From contig WELA01010273.1 of assembly GCA_009602735.1 (NCBI GenBank), positions 282,011 through 346,010 of the forward strand: 64,000 bases of DNA, written 5' to 3'. Below the pieces are notes generated by a model that ran no database searches, was not told the origin of the DNA, and worked only from the letters and a program-made list of their open reading frames with translations. Below, piece after piece: positions 1-11,093 of this stretch. The position numbers and the translations under genes are program-made. The stretch is from Mesotaenium endlicherianum (Eukaryota > Streptophyta > Zygnematophyceae > Zygnematales > Mesotaeniaceae). The stretch's first letter is position 1. Each line of letters begins with the position of its first letter.

Positions 1-785
1 GATCAAGTTTCTCGCTGATGTTGAGCAGTGGGTGGAGAACTACCCAGATTTGCAAGATTACAAGAAGGTCAGGCACACCGGTGCGCTACTGAAAGGCAGT
101 GCCGCAGACTGGTGGCTATACTGGAAAGGAGAGCGTAAGGCTCAGCAGCTCGGTGACCCTACTTGGGTAGAGTTTGTCAAGAAATTGCATGAGAAATTTG
201 ATGTCATCAATCAGCATGAGAAAGCTATCTATGCAATAATTTCCCTGACACTGAAGCAGACCACTTCAGCTGCTGAGTTTGCTCAGAACTTCCAGGAGAA
301 CATGATGAAGCAGCCAAAATTGCCAGAGCGGTGTAGGATAGCATACTTCAAGTATGGCTTGAAATCCGAAGTCTCTGGTCATTTCGCTGAGAAGAAGTAT
401 GAGAAACTGGCTGATTTGATCTAGGGCGCTGATGCTTGGGGTCAGCAACTGTTCAATCACAAGCGCCAGAGTAAAGCTTTGGTGTCTAAGATTGTCAAAA
501 AGCCCCACGGTTCCTACAATGCAAATGAAGGAGACCAGGCTGAGGACGATCAGGGTGATGGGTGTGAGTATGAGTAGAGTGCCATGCAGTCTAGAGGGAG
601 GGGTGGTTACTCTCCAAGTGGCTATGGAAGAGGTGGTGGTGAGACTAAGCGGAGACAATCCTCAGCAAAATTTATCTGCTACCTTTGTCAGGAGTTGGGC
701 CACTAAAGAGAGCAGTGTCCTAAAAAAACACCTTTCCAAGGTCAAGAAAAAGGATCAGCCTTTAAAAGACAGCAACAGTCAGTAA
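1..785 (+). pseudogene. gag region of family-1 copy A (partial, broken)
   Basis: Encodes the capsid part of a Ty3/gypsy Gag. The Retrotrans_gag-type core is visible in the first 130 codons, with the motifs LLKGSAADWWLYWKGER and WVEFVKKLHEKF, followed by a glycine/arginine-rich stretch and the start of a zinc-knuckle region near 680. The same protein is present in copy B at 39.14-40.0 kb with high similarity, where the CCHC knuckle [14 protein letters not shown] is clear. The upstream part of gag is off the left edge. The region is broken (about three breaks). Identification as gag is firm; it is not a host gene. Confidence 0.85.
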
Positions 786-826
786 TCCAGTCTACTTACT
801 GTGAGAATGCTAGAGATAGTCAGTCG

Positions 827-3800
827 TTGCTAGTTGCACTCGTAGCAGGTATTATGAGACGTGCTGAACTGGATTCACTATGCAAGCCTGACAAACAGAT
901 AAAGGAGACCATCAGCAATATAGATCTCCAGAGAGTGCACACTTTGGATGATTTTATTCCACTTGATGTCCGACATTTCTGTGCGAAGTTGGGAGAATTA
1001 TGCGAAAGTCAGGAAAAGTCAGTCCCCCCTATTCTACTGCATTGTATAATTGCAGGTAGGAAGGTGAGGGCATCTGTTGACGGAGGGGCGTCACATACTT
1101 TTATCCATAAGGACTTAGTTAAGCGGCTAAGGCTGTCTACTGTCACCCTAGGGAACAGAGATATATTTCACAGACTTCCCTCAAGTATCTTGGCAGGAGT
1201 TATAACCAAGCCTATTAAGGACCAGTTAGGTTCTGGCATTGCAGCTCTTATTGAAACACTTGCATTTGAGGTACTCAACATTGGCTTTTATGATCTCGTG
1301 CTAAGCAAGTCCTGGCTGAATAGACATCAACCTGAAGTGTGTTGGAACAGAGGTACATTGAAAGTGAGAGAAGCCAGTGATGGGCAGACTAACTTGGCAC
1401 CCACCAGTGCTCTTCCTCTTGTCCTGTATGGATGGCAAATGAAGGAAAAGAAGAGGCTTCCACAAGGATGCAAATTGCTGAATGCAATGGAGTTCATCGA
1501 AAGCTGGACCCAGAAGGAAGACATAATGTTCTGTCTGCTGCTAAAAGAGGTACCTCCTTAACCTAAAAAAGTGGTTGAGAAAAAGGTGAGCCCTCCATAG
1601 CACCCTACTACCGCAAAAATTGTTGCTCAGTGTACTGATGTTCTTACTATGTCTCACGGACTGCCCTCTATGAGGGAAGTAGATCATAAGATCGATTTAT
1701 TACCTGGGAGTCAACCACCTTGGCAAACGCACCTATGGCTTGTCTTATGTGGAGAGCAAAGAGTTGAAAAGACAGATTACAGAGCTGGAGGAAAATGATT
1801 ATATTTTCCCTAGAAAATCACCTTATGGAGCACCCATCCTATTTGTTAAGAGAAAGGATGGTAGTATGCGCATGTGTGTGGATTACAGGGCTCTGAACAG
1901 AATAACAATAAAGAACAAGTATGCTTTACTCAAAATTGAGAACTTGCTTAATACCCTGCCTGGTGCTAAAGTGTTCAGTAAGATAGACCTCAAGAGTGTG
2001 TATTATCAAATCAGAATTGCTGAGGGAGATGAACACAAGAGTGCCTTCCGCACACGCTATGAACACTATGAATTTAATGTAATGCCATTTGGACTAACTA
2101 ATGCACCTGCAACGTTCGTGGGTGCGATCAATGACATGTCCATGCCTTACTTGGATAAGTTTGTGCAAGTCTTCCTGGATGGTATATTAAACTTCTCTGA
2201 AAATGAAGATCAGCATGCTGAGCACTTAAGGACAATCATGGACACTTTGAGAAGGAATCAGTTATATGCTAAAATGAGCAAGTGTGATTTCTTTAAGGAA
2301 AGTACTGAATTCTTAGGCCACGTTGTCAATAAGAAAGGCATCAGTGTGGATCCTAAGAAAGTCCAGACCATAAGGGACTGGCCTGTACCACAGTCTGTCT
2401 CGGAAGTTAGATCCTTCCTTGGGTTGGCTAACTATTACAGGAGGTTCATTGAAATTTATTATTCAAAGGCCAGTAAACTGACTGACCTTACTAAGAAGGA
2501 CATCGGGTATGTGTAGGGGGAAGAGCAGCAAGCTGCCTTCCAGAACTTTAAAGATGCTCTCTGTTCTGCCCCAATCTTAGCTGTGTATGACCCTAGCAAA
2601 CCTGTGCAGGTGGTTACTGATGCTTTGGACTTTGCCATGGGTGCTATTTTGTTGCTGCTTGCTGACAAAACCACAAAGGATGGTAAGGTAAAGCAGGTAA
2701 AGCACCCTGTGCTGTATGAATCTATGAAATACAATCCAGCTGAGATCCATTATTCTGTGCATGATAAAGAGCTGCTGGCTATCATCCATGTTCTCAAACA
2801 GTGGGGAGCATACTTACATGGCAAAGCTTAAGGTGATTATCGATCATCAAGCTCTAACTCACTTCCAGAAGAAGTCCAAGCTGTCGAGGAGGGAGAACCG
2901 CTGGAGCCGGATGCTGGAGCAGTTCCAAGTCCAGATTGACTACAAACCAGGGAAGTTGAGTCCTGCTAATGCACTCTCTAAAAGACCTAACATACGAGAT
3001 TGGAACTTTACACAGCATGCTGTAGACAAAGTCCGTTGTGCACTCATTTCACTAAAGGTGAAAACGTCCTTCCTGGAACACTTAGGAAAGCCTACCTTTC
3101 TGGCCCAACATTTGAGCCCAGCCCCACCGATGGTGTGTGTCCTGCTACTGCACTCGGGTATAGGCTTAAGGGAGGGGTCTGGGTGATTGAAACCACTTCA
3201 GGCAGGCTGAAGTTGGTCATTCCTAATAACTTGGAAAAGAAGGTCTTCCTTACTGAGTCAAGCGCATGACAGTTTACTGGGTGGACATTTGGGGCAGGCC
3301 AAAACTGTTAGCAGATTGGCAAAACATTATCTTTGGGATAGGTTACCTCGGGAGGTCTTGAAATATGTTAAGTCCTGTGATTAGTGTCAAAGAAATAAGT
3401 CTAGGCACACACCACCGGGGGGTCTCTTACAATCACTGCCCATCCTAGCTGGAGGCTGGGAAACAATATCCATGGAATGGGTGATAACACTACCACGAAC
3501 TGCCAATGGGCATGATTCGATATTGGTAGTAATTGATAAATTGACAAAGATGGTCATTTTCATCTCCACAACTGTCAAAGTAACTGCATTGAAACAGCGA
3601 GACAGTTCTACACCCATGGAGTATGCCAACATGGGCTACCCTTCTATATCAGCTCAGACAAAGACTCAAAATTTACCTTGAAGTTCTCGAGAGCTTTATT
3701 GGGGTTAATGGGAGTCAAATAGCTGCTCAGCACAGCAAACCACCCTCAGACTGATGGCAGACTGAAAGAACTAACAAAGTTATGCAAGAGGTGCTTATAT

Positions 3801-4550
3801 TAACCAAAAACAAGATAATTGGGATGATCTGTTGCCTCAAATTCAGTTTGCGGTCAGCAGTGCGGTGCACGCGTCAACGGGCAAGACTCCTTTTGAACTC
3901 AATTTGGGTAGAGTCCTTGAGTGTCCTTTAGATGTACTAGGCGAGTCTTTAACTCACCCTGAGGGGATTGACAATCCGGTGTCTCTCCAGTTAACTCAGG
4001 ACTTTGCTGACACCTTGTCAGAAGTCCAACACAATCTGCACAAAGCCCAGGAAAATCAACAAAAATACGCTAATCTACACCGTCGGGTGCTGACCATTTC
4101 TAAGGGCGATTTGGTCAAACTGCATTCTCAACACTTGTAACTGCCTGGTGTGGTCAAGAAAAAGCTTGGTCCGGTCTGGGTCGGTCCATATTCGGTGGTG
4201 GGCCGTGTCGGTCACAATGCTTACAAACTGAACATGTCAGCAAAATACAAGGGTCACCCAGTCTTTTATGTCTCCTTCCTTGGAACCATATATCAAAGGT
4301 GACACACTGTTCACAGGTCGATAACCTGTCCAACCGGGAGCGGTACTCGCTGTCAGGGATGGTGCCCTGAGGAATTTGAGGTTGAGGAGATTTTAGACGC
4401 TCGCTCGGTCCGTCAATCATCTAAATATGTCATGAAATACCTGGTCCGATGGAAGGCTTACGATGCCTCTGGGGATGCTTGGGAATTTAGGGACCAACGC
4501 CAAAGGGGCGTTAAAACGGTTCCACCTTCGGGCGGCTGGGGCACTTCCCT
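827..4550 (+). pseudogene. pol region of family-1 copy A: protease, RT, RNase H, integrase, chromodomain (broken)
   Basis: Degraded Ty3/gypsy pol. In order: an aspartic-protease segment around 1050-1330 ([20 protein letters not shown]); reverse transcriptase about 1740-2510 with [20 protein letters not shown] and [12 protein letters not shown]; RNase H about 2580-2960; integrase zinc-binding and core about 3280-4140; and a chromodomain at about 4375-4500 (FEVEEILDARSV, YLVRWKAYDA). The order protease-RT-RNase H-integrase-chromodomain is that of chromoviruses. The copy is broken in several places (around six or more). The nearest relative in the window is copy B at 39.9-42.5 kb. Confidence 0.85.
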
Positions 4551-4602
4551 AACTATTTTTTCAGTTGACATGGGAAGGTGACAGGAGAACCTGTCTCCAT
4601 TT

Positions 4603-4617
4603 AAGTTGGAGGGGAAA
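4603..4617 (+). other. Internal polypurine tract between pol and the extra ORF, copy A
   Basis: The purine run aagttggaggggaaa follows the end of pol. It closely matches the terminal polypurine tract aagttggaggga at 6835-6846 just before the 3' LTR. The same internal tract is found in copy B at 42537-42552. Between it and the extra ORF (4618-4962) I see no coding sequence. Confidence 0.5.
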
Positions 4618-4962
4618 TGTGCCAGTGAATGACAGTTAGTGTGTGAGAGAAAGGGACAAGTATTGACAGTAAAATGTGAGCATAGGAATAGATGTGACAG
4701 CTAGGCCCACATTAAGCTAAGTTAGAGGATGCCCACCACTCGGAAGGAGAAAGGGCCCAGCACATCAACTCACTTAACTCACCTTGCACACACATTCGTT
4801 CGTGATTTCTCATTGCACTGCAACTACATTGACTCCCAGTAATCACCCTGTAAGGTAAAAAGGAACAAACCTACCATCATAGTACAACCTTACGTCTCTT
4901 CCTGTTTCTCCTGTGACAAAGATTGAAACTCTACTAACTTGTGCCCTGGCTACATGTGCAAG

Positions 4963-6616
4963 ATGGCTCCCACCACCCAAAAGAAAGGCAGAAAGCGCAA
5001 GGAAGAAGAAGCCAGGAGGACAATGGAGCAATGCCAGAAAGAGCTGGCGGCGACGTCCCTCACCAGAAGAGAACAAGGAAGGGTCCGCAATAACAAGAGG
5101 CGACAGAAGAAACACGGAGGAAGAAGGAGCAAGAGGCGGAAAATCTCAGGAAAGCCGAGGAGAGACAGAATAAGCAACAAGAAGAAGCGGCGGCGGCAGA
5201 GGAGAAGAGAAGGAAGAAGGCTGAAGCTGAGAAGCGGAAGAGCCTGGCCACTTACAAATATACTATGGTGGGTGGCCAATCCTTTGATAACCTAAAGGGG
5301 GCATTACTGGCAGCCCAGGAGATCAACAAGGTGGAACAAAAAAAATGCTACAGAGACAGGGAGCAGAAGCTCTGGATAGGCACATTGAGACACACACTGG
5401 TGTGGTCCTCTACGAAGATTATGCCAAAATGGTGGGGTATACAGCAGAGCAGGTACGATTTCTTGCAGATGACTCGGAAGATAAGCCAGTACCAGTGACT
5501 GGCATAGTGGGGAATCAGAGACTCATCAGGATGGTCAGCATGCAGCCCGATAGCATTAAGGATGCAGTATTTTCTGTGAAACTACTGCCAGCCTACAATG
5601 AAGTTGAGAGAAGGAGCTGGGAATACTTGGCCAGGAAAACGGGGCAGCAGATGTTCCCCCCCCACTGGTTCCATTGTAAGCTCGAAAGGCTGAGCAAGGG
5701 CCACAGTATTACCAGCAGCTCACAGACTGGAGGTGGATGACCGTCACTAACAGAAAGTAGGAGTGTGACTGGACCCACCCAGATGACTTCCACTATGGGC
5801 TAGACGGCTACCTCATCCTACCACCTCACATTGCCCCTTGGGACCCCAGGCTTGAATGCTGAGACCAAGGAGCACAAGAGGAGGGGAAGAGGCTATTTCT
5901 CGAAGGGGAAACATGCCTTTGTCAAATGGGCAAAGAATGCAGGCCGGATAGATATGAGCAGGCTGAAGGCCAAGCAACCTCCAGCTCGTCCTAAGAATGG
6001 GCGGTCAGTAGATTTTTCCATGTCCACCAGGGAGCAGGATGACCTAGTGGACGAGACCCCTACCCTCTCAGAAGAGGAGGATGAGGAGGATGAGGAAGAA
6101 GAACAGGGCAGAGGAGAAGCATCAGGAGCTGGCCCTCAAGAGACCCAAGGGCAGGCAGAAGCAGGGCCTCCTAGAGCGCCAAGATCAGGTGTATGGAATG
6201 TGATCCCTACTATGGAGGCAACAGGACCCCGCACTCATTCTCCCAGCCCACCTGCCCAAGGAGGGGACAAAGCTGACCTGATTGTTCTTGGCAACAGGAA
6301 AAGGCAAACATCCCCTGAGGACAGGGTTACCAGAAGAGGGACACACGGAGTAGCCAGAGGTATGCTGGCCACCCCTTTCAGTCAGGGACATGTGCCTCTT
6401 GCCAATGTATTTCAGCATCCTGTTGGAATGCCTGTTTATGTGGGCATTAAGACCCAGGTGGTTAACGACCAGGATACAATCCTCCATTCTCCTCAAGGCC
6501 CAACTTTAGAACAAACAGGGTTCTTTAGAAGGCCAGCTCACAGACCTAGCAGGCTGTCCAAATCTAGGTTCAGTTCTCAGTCTCCTCATCTTGCAGTCCC
6601 GGGAACAACCCCCTAA
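4963..6616 (+). pseudogene. Extra ORF of unknown function between pol and 3' LTR, copy A (broken)
   Basis: Not a known gag or pol domain. It starts MAPTTQKKGRKRKEEEARR, a very basic and glutamate-rich stretch that looks like a coiled coil (about 100 residues). A middle domain follows with ALDRHIETHTGVVLYEDYAK, LPAYNEVERRSWEYLAR, KHAFVKWAKNAGRID and SMSTREQDDLVDETPTLSEE, then a strongly acidic tail (EEEDEEDEEEEQ) and a proline-rich C terminus. There is no obvious signal peptide or membrane segment, so it does not look like an envelope gene. The same ORF occurs in copy B (42881-43218 and 59359-60590) with clear amino-acid similarity, so it is a genuine part of this family. Broken here (about three breaks). 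Function unknown. Confidence 0.7.
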
Positions 6617-6812
6617 ACATCAGAACCATCCTCCAATCAAGCCTTGCTAGAGGTCTCTCCGTTTGCACCCCACAACGGAAGTGGACTGAGGGTGGAGGTG
6701 ATGGTTCCCAATTACTAGTGATCCCCACAGCTAGGCAACAGTGTTGAAGCAAGACGCAGGCGGTGGGGGTCACTTCTGTTAGTTCCCTGACCAGATAATT
6801 CTACAGTTTGAT

Positions 6813-6846
6813 GTTGTCGAGGCGACAACAATTGAAGTTGGAGGGA
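6813..6846 (+). other. Hairpin and terminal polypurine tract before the 3' LTR, copy A
   Basis: A perfect 7-bp stem (gttgtcg / cgacaac) with a 3-base loop at 6813-6829 is followed by the polypurine tract aagttggaggga at 6835-6846 and then by the LTR start TGTAATGA. The same hairpin, spacing and tract are present in copy B at 60766-60799. The tract is the expected primer for plus-strand DNA synthesis; a role for the hairpin is not known. Confidence 0.65.
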
Positions 6847-6871
6847 TTGTAATGAATCAGTGTATTGGTAG

Positions 6872-8242
6872 TGTCGTGCGCTAGGAGGTCGGGTGCGTAC
6901 TATCGACACAAGCAATGCATAATAAGCAAGCAGGCTTTGCTGCAATGATGTCTACAATACATGGGGCATATAGCCAAAAAGAGAGGCAAGTGTTGGATGT
7001 TTCAATCAAGGAGTGTGTACTCTCCAGAGTGAGCACCTCAAGACTGTAATCTGGTAGGAAACAACTAGTGAAGTCTGGCCCAGAAGATCACTGAAAGCAC
7101 ATCATGATCTTCAAGAGTGGTCCTATGGCAGGGGGTATAAGCTGTGACTTTGCTCACCACTTGTGAAGTTCTTCTAGTGATTGGAAGCCAACAAGGCTTG
7201 CTCTTCACAAGAGAGAGACTAAGCGGTCTTGAAAACACAATAGATAAAAGTGTAAGCTTTGCTGATAATCTCTGTGACTTACAACTGGCATAATGGGGAC
7301 TTCTAAAAAGATGTCTCTCTAGGGACATCTCTAGTACTTATACTCCTGGAAACTTGAGGGGTTAGGCGCAGATTCAATGCATGTAGTCTTCATCTAAGAT
7401 CTACCTTTGCATACACACACATATACCTATTGTGCTAGCGCTCCAATAGGCTAGTTACTACTCAATCCAATCAAAAGCGAGATGCTAGAATATGCTAAAT
7501 GCTTGTGATAGGTCGAGCTCACTTTAGCACATGCTAAGCTTGTAAGACAAGCTTGCACACTTATGTTTGTGCAATCGGACGGTTGCCCGCTAAGCTGTGG
7601 TACCCCTGCAGGCTGTGACGGTTTCTGTCGGCTTGATCGGGTGCGCATGGGCCAACCGACGGGCTGCAGCTGTCGGTCGGTGGCCCTGGGTGCCCTTGGT
7701 GGCCTCGCCACTTGGGTGTCGGGCACTTAGGAGTGCCTGGGCCCGAGTGACGGGCATTTAAGTGCCCCTGGGCCACTTGAAGGTGCTCGCCACCTTCCGG
7801 TGGCGCCACGTGGCCTTGGTGGCTCCCGTCGCTTGGCGCCGAGCACAATTAAGTGCTCGGGCTGGCTGCCGGGTGAGCCTGGGCCAAGCGCAAATGCCCG
7901 CCACCTTCCGGTGGCTCCACGTGGCCCCCTCGATCCTTGTTGCCTTTGCTTTGGGCTGTCGCTTGGGTCCCTGCGGCCTGTAGTGGCTATGAACACAAAG
8001 TCAAGTGCCACCATCCAGTTTTGGACGGGTATTCGGCCCGTACCTCTGGTGCGTCTAGTAGGTCCGGCGCACGTGACAAGTGTTGACTTGTCACGTGGCA
8101 TCTATCCCCTAGGCATGCGAGCATAGCAACTTAATAAACTAAATCACACTAATGCAAAGAGGCAAGTGCTCGTTCGAGGCTGACCGCTCACACGCTTGTA
8201 GCTCGGGTACGTGCAACGACTTCGACTCAATAATTCATGACA
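6872..8242 (-). mobile_element. Solo LTR of the LTR-B family (the family of element F), minus strand
   Basis: On the minus strand it runs from TGTCATGA (8242) to CGCACGACA (6872). It is flanked by the 4-bp duplication gtag (6868-6871 and 8243-8246), so both ends are exact. The half nearer 6.9-7.5 kb matches the LTRs of element F at 43.7-44.2 and 58.7-59.3 kb, including the stretch that reads (minus strand) GAAGATCATGATGTGC. The other half (7.6-8.1 kb) is GC-rich with repeated short palindromes. A solo LTR arises by recombination between the two LTRs of a full element. No coding content. Confidence 0.9.
7722..7858. repeat. Three AT-looped palindromes inside the solo LTR-B
   Basis: Three inverted repeats with similar centres are seen: ggcact-tagg-agtgcc (7722-7737), gggca-tttaag-tgccc (7752-7767) and gagcac-aattaa-gtgctc (7841-7858). 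They are embedded in a repeat-like GC-rich stretch in which CCACCTTCCGGTGGC recurs (around 7790 and 7900). Confidence 0.6.
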
Positions 8243-8933
8243 GTAGTAATAATATTCATTTATCTATAATGGTTAGTTAAGTTCAACCTGCTGAATTTTA
8301 GTCAACATTCAGTCTGTTGGACTTTCTAAAATTATCAGTGTAATGACTTAGCCGAGAGCAGCAGGCTGAAGTCAACTTAGGTCAGCTTGCTGACACATTC
8401 TTTGACATTCAGCTGACTTCCGTACTCGGTAGAGCGAACTGCGTAGATATGCATCTAAGTGTGATATGCTAGATGAATGGCTAGATGACATCCTTGGGAT
8501 GGATGGTGATTTGATATGATGGAAGATGGTGGTAGATTTGGGTAACCGAGGTCCTACCAACGTAATTAACTCCTGGGTAGACGGTGCTATCGCACTTGCC
8601 GTTGAATAGTAAACTCATTCCATGTACATAGGCTAGACATTGCTCTCGAGTGCGGAATTCGAAAACGAGACTAACTCTCTTGTACTGCTTACTGAGAGAT
8701 ATCTGAATCCAAGACGAGAAGCCTTTGACACCCACTGCCTTCTAGCCTCGCTTATGTATGAGTTTACTGAGTGCATTATTGGTGACTATTTACTTGCATT
8801 TGAGTATTGTCCACCGCTAGGACGTTTGTCTTTTGCTGTTTAATCGGTGAACAAAAAATACCATGAAGATTACTCGCTAATAGGAAGATCTTTATCAGTT
8901 GTTAATCGCCTATTGGTAAGTCGATTCACTTCA

Positions 8934-10336
8934 AAGTGCTTCTGCCTTAGCGACATATGCACTCACCTCTGGTGGCTGTTGCAGCCCTCCTTGTGCTGTG
9001 TTGGTGGCAGTAAGTGACTTCAAGTCTTCATAAAGGTCTGTTGGGTTGGACCCCTCCAGCGTTAAGTGGTCAGATACCCAGTCATTGGTTCTGAGCTCTT
9101 GCAACTCTTGTAAGTTCAACTCTGAAGTAGGAAATCGTGGGATCTCATTCTCAACGTCCCCTCCATCTGTGAGCTCAGGCAGTTTGAACTCTAGCGCATT
9201 AGGCATACCTGCCTCGGCTTCAACCGACTCTTCCACTCCTGGCAGCAATGATTCTCTGTCATCTTTCGTGTTGAGCCTGGCCATGTTAAAAGTTGTCTCT
9301 TGTAGGGAGTGTGCTACTTGCGCTACCTTCTCTTCTTTGCGTCGATCGGCATCTGCCTCCAGAACTTGATCCGAAATCTGCCTTGTGATTTTCCGAGTTG
9401 ATAAGCAAACTGTAGCAAGTTGACACTCCTCCTCGGTTGGCTTCAAGTCGGATGCGTAGCACATCTTCCTTGCTTCCGTACTCACCTCCTTGTGACTCTC
9501 AATCGTTAGTTCCAAGCATATGGTCCTTCTAAAACCCCCAGAGTTTGCAGAATTTTGGCTGCTTGCCTCGACCCATTTACCAATGTTGCACTAGCGCTCA
9601 GCACAATAGGCCCAAAAGTCTTTCCGTCTTGGGTTATTGTCCTCTGGAGTGCAACTTGGTGTACCATTTGACCATTCCCCCGATCCGGTGAGGATGATAG
9701 GCAGCGCTGTTTAGCTTCACAGCTACTTGAGCTTGCTTCCCAGTAATGACCATTTTTGGTCACTCTTGAATTGTCATTTACCAGAGTGTCCACCCTCTTC
9801 TTGCAGCGGAGTCATATCCTATGTTAGCGCTTGCTGCCATTCAGGTGTATCTTCTCGTTCAGGAGATGGTATCACAATCAGTCCGGCCGCTGCTTCTCTT
9901 AGCCAAGGGGCGTGATTCTGTGTCATCTACCCATAGACCAGATGTTGTGAGTGATGTAGACCTGTCTGTCGCTTCTTCGTCTGGTGGCGGAAGCTCGTCA
10001 TGGAAATCTTTGTCTGCCATGGATGAGTCTTGCTATTCCAGAGGTGTAGTTAGCGCAGCCAGCCTATGGCCTACGCGTTCCCACAATTCATGACATCGTG
10101 CCAATTTAGCCATCCCGACTTCTTTAAGCGGAGTGTGGGTACCTTTGGGTTCTCCAATAGCAATCCTGCACCTTGGAGCTAGCTCCCGGCATTGTCAAAT
10201 GTTCCGGTCAGGTCTCTGATCCGAAGTAGGTACCACAAATATTTCAACTGATACCGTTTGGCGACTTGGGCATAGGCTTGGTGGCAAAAGTCATTTGTTG
10301 CTAAGTCATAATAGTCTCCAGCAACCAGGTCGTAGT
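8934..10336 (-). pseudogene. Element D: unidentified acidic coding region downstream of the methyltransferase (broken)
   Basis: The minus strand is largely open over 8934-9793. The predicted protein is hydrophilic and acidic (for example KLPELTDGGDVENEIP and NLQELQELRTNDWVSD) and I recognise no domain. From 9794 to 10336 only short open pieces are seen, among them LVAGDYYDLATNDFCHQAYA next to the Gypsy-2 insertion point. By position this would be a linker or N-terminal part of the D polyprotein between the methyltransferase and RT. The alternative that it is an unrelated gene cannot be excluded. Broken (a few breaks). Confidence 0.4.
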
Positions 10337-10846
10337 TGTAAGGTCATAGGTTTATGAAGTGCATTTTTGAGTATCGTGAAAGTATGTTTTGATTGTATAG
10401 TAAAGTAGAGTGCATTTTTGTGGTCATTTTGATATAAAGTTCATCAAATTTGGTCAAGTATTGAGAGAGTTATGGATTTCCGAAGTTTAATTAGTTTTGA
10501 GGTCGGTTGACGATTGTCCTTAATTCGCGGTGAGCGCGACCGTCGGATTGACCGACAGCGTCGAGCGATCTGGCCCGTTAGAATGAACTCGAACCTTCAC
10601 GTAAGTTCGGCTGACGCGGAGTGCCGACTAGGTCGATTTACCTAGAAGTTTCGGTTTAGCCTAGCGCGTCTAAGATAGAATATTCTAGTAATGTCGATGC
10701 ATGTATGTGGACGTCAATTCGGCCCGACACGTCAGATTAGACTAATCTGACTTACTCACGAATACACTGGAGGGGACGATTTGACGAACACTTAGGAAAA
10801 TCCGTAGCTTCCTCCTAGGGGGAGCACTTAGGCAGAAAATTATAAA

Positions 10847-10860
10847 TAGGCATAACTTCT
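10847..10860 (+). promoter_or_regulatory. Candidate TATA box in the Gypsy-2 5' LTR
   Basis: The AT-rich stretch attataaatagg lies about 240 bp before the end of the LTR and is preserved in the 3' LTR. It is the only good TATA-box match there, so it is the likely element promoter. No direct transcript evidence. Confidence 0.4.
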
Positions 10861-10900
10861 TTGTTTCTTATCAGTTTTNATTTTCACTTCTGTAAATTTC

Positions 10901-10977
10901 NNNNNNNNNNNNNNNNNNNNNNNNNNNNNNNNNNNNNNNNNNNNNNNNNNNNNNNNNNNNNNNNNNNNNNNNNNNNN
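10901..10977. other. Assembly gap (77 N) in the Gypsy-2 5' LTR
   Basis: A run of N interrupts the LTR, with one more isolated N at 10879. No sequence is available here. Confidence 1.
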
Positions 10978-11093
10978 AGAAATTTTCCTAAGCTTTGTTA
11001 GTGATATGCCGCTGCACTCTCTAGTATGATGGCAACTAGTTCCTTTCCTCGTGAGTCACTACGCTTCCACTAGGGCACTCTGCCCCTTTCATC

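Larger units (their letters stand above)
1..8933 (+). mobile_element. Family-1 Ty3/gypsy retrotransposon, copy A (enters from left edge)
   Basis: Plus-strand LTR retrotransposon whose 5' LTR lies outside the window. Parts in order are gag (from base 1), pol with protease, RT, RNase H, integrase and chromodomain (to about 4.55 kb), an extra ORF (4963-6616), a polypurine tract and the 3' LTR (6848-8933). The LTR is split by a solo LTR of another family. A second copy of the same family lies at 36522-61520 and supplies the LTR boundaries. The element is broken at many points (roughly ten), so it is a fossil. It ends exactly where sequence of the minus-strand element D begins, so it probably inserted into D; the first bases after it (aagtg) would be its target duplication, but the partner is outside the window. 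Confidence 0.9.
6848..8933 (+). repeat. 3' LTR of family-1 copy A (LTR-1), split by a solo LTR
   Basis: Begins TGTAATGAATCAGTG at 6848 and ends TCACTTCA at 8933. Without the 1371-bp solo LTR and its 4-bp duplication it is about 711 bp, close to the 720-bp LTRs of copy B. It contains GTCAGC/GCTGAC-type hexamers (for example around 8380-8415) and the module GGTCCTACCAACGTAATTAA that is also seen in LTR-C. Confidence 0.85.
10337..11091 (+). repeat. 5' LTR of Gypsy-2
   Basis: Starts TGTAAGGTCATAGG and ends GCCCCTTTCA, followed after two bases by the PBS. It matches the 3' LTR at 15747-16490. It contains a 77-N run (10901-10977); the corresponding stretch of the 3' LTR is of about the same length (roughly 74 bases). 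A TATA-like tataaatagg at about 10850 (with its twin in the 3' LTR) is a plausible promoter element. Confidence 0.92.

Noticed and set aside
4963-6616. The extra ORF of family 1 as an envelope gene
   Set aside because: No signal peptide, no transmembrane segment and strongly charged ends; nothing suggests a membrane glycoprotein.
7561-8120. Open frames on both strands in the GC-rich half of solo LTR-B
   Set aside because: The stretch is internally repetitive LTR sequence; frames on both strands are equally open and carry no domain.
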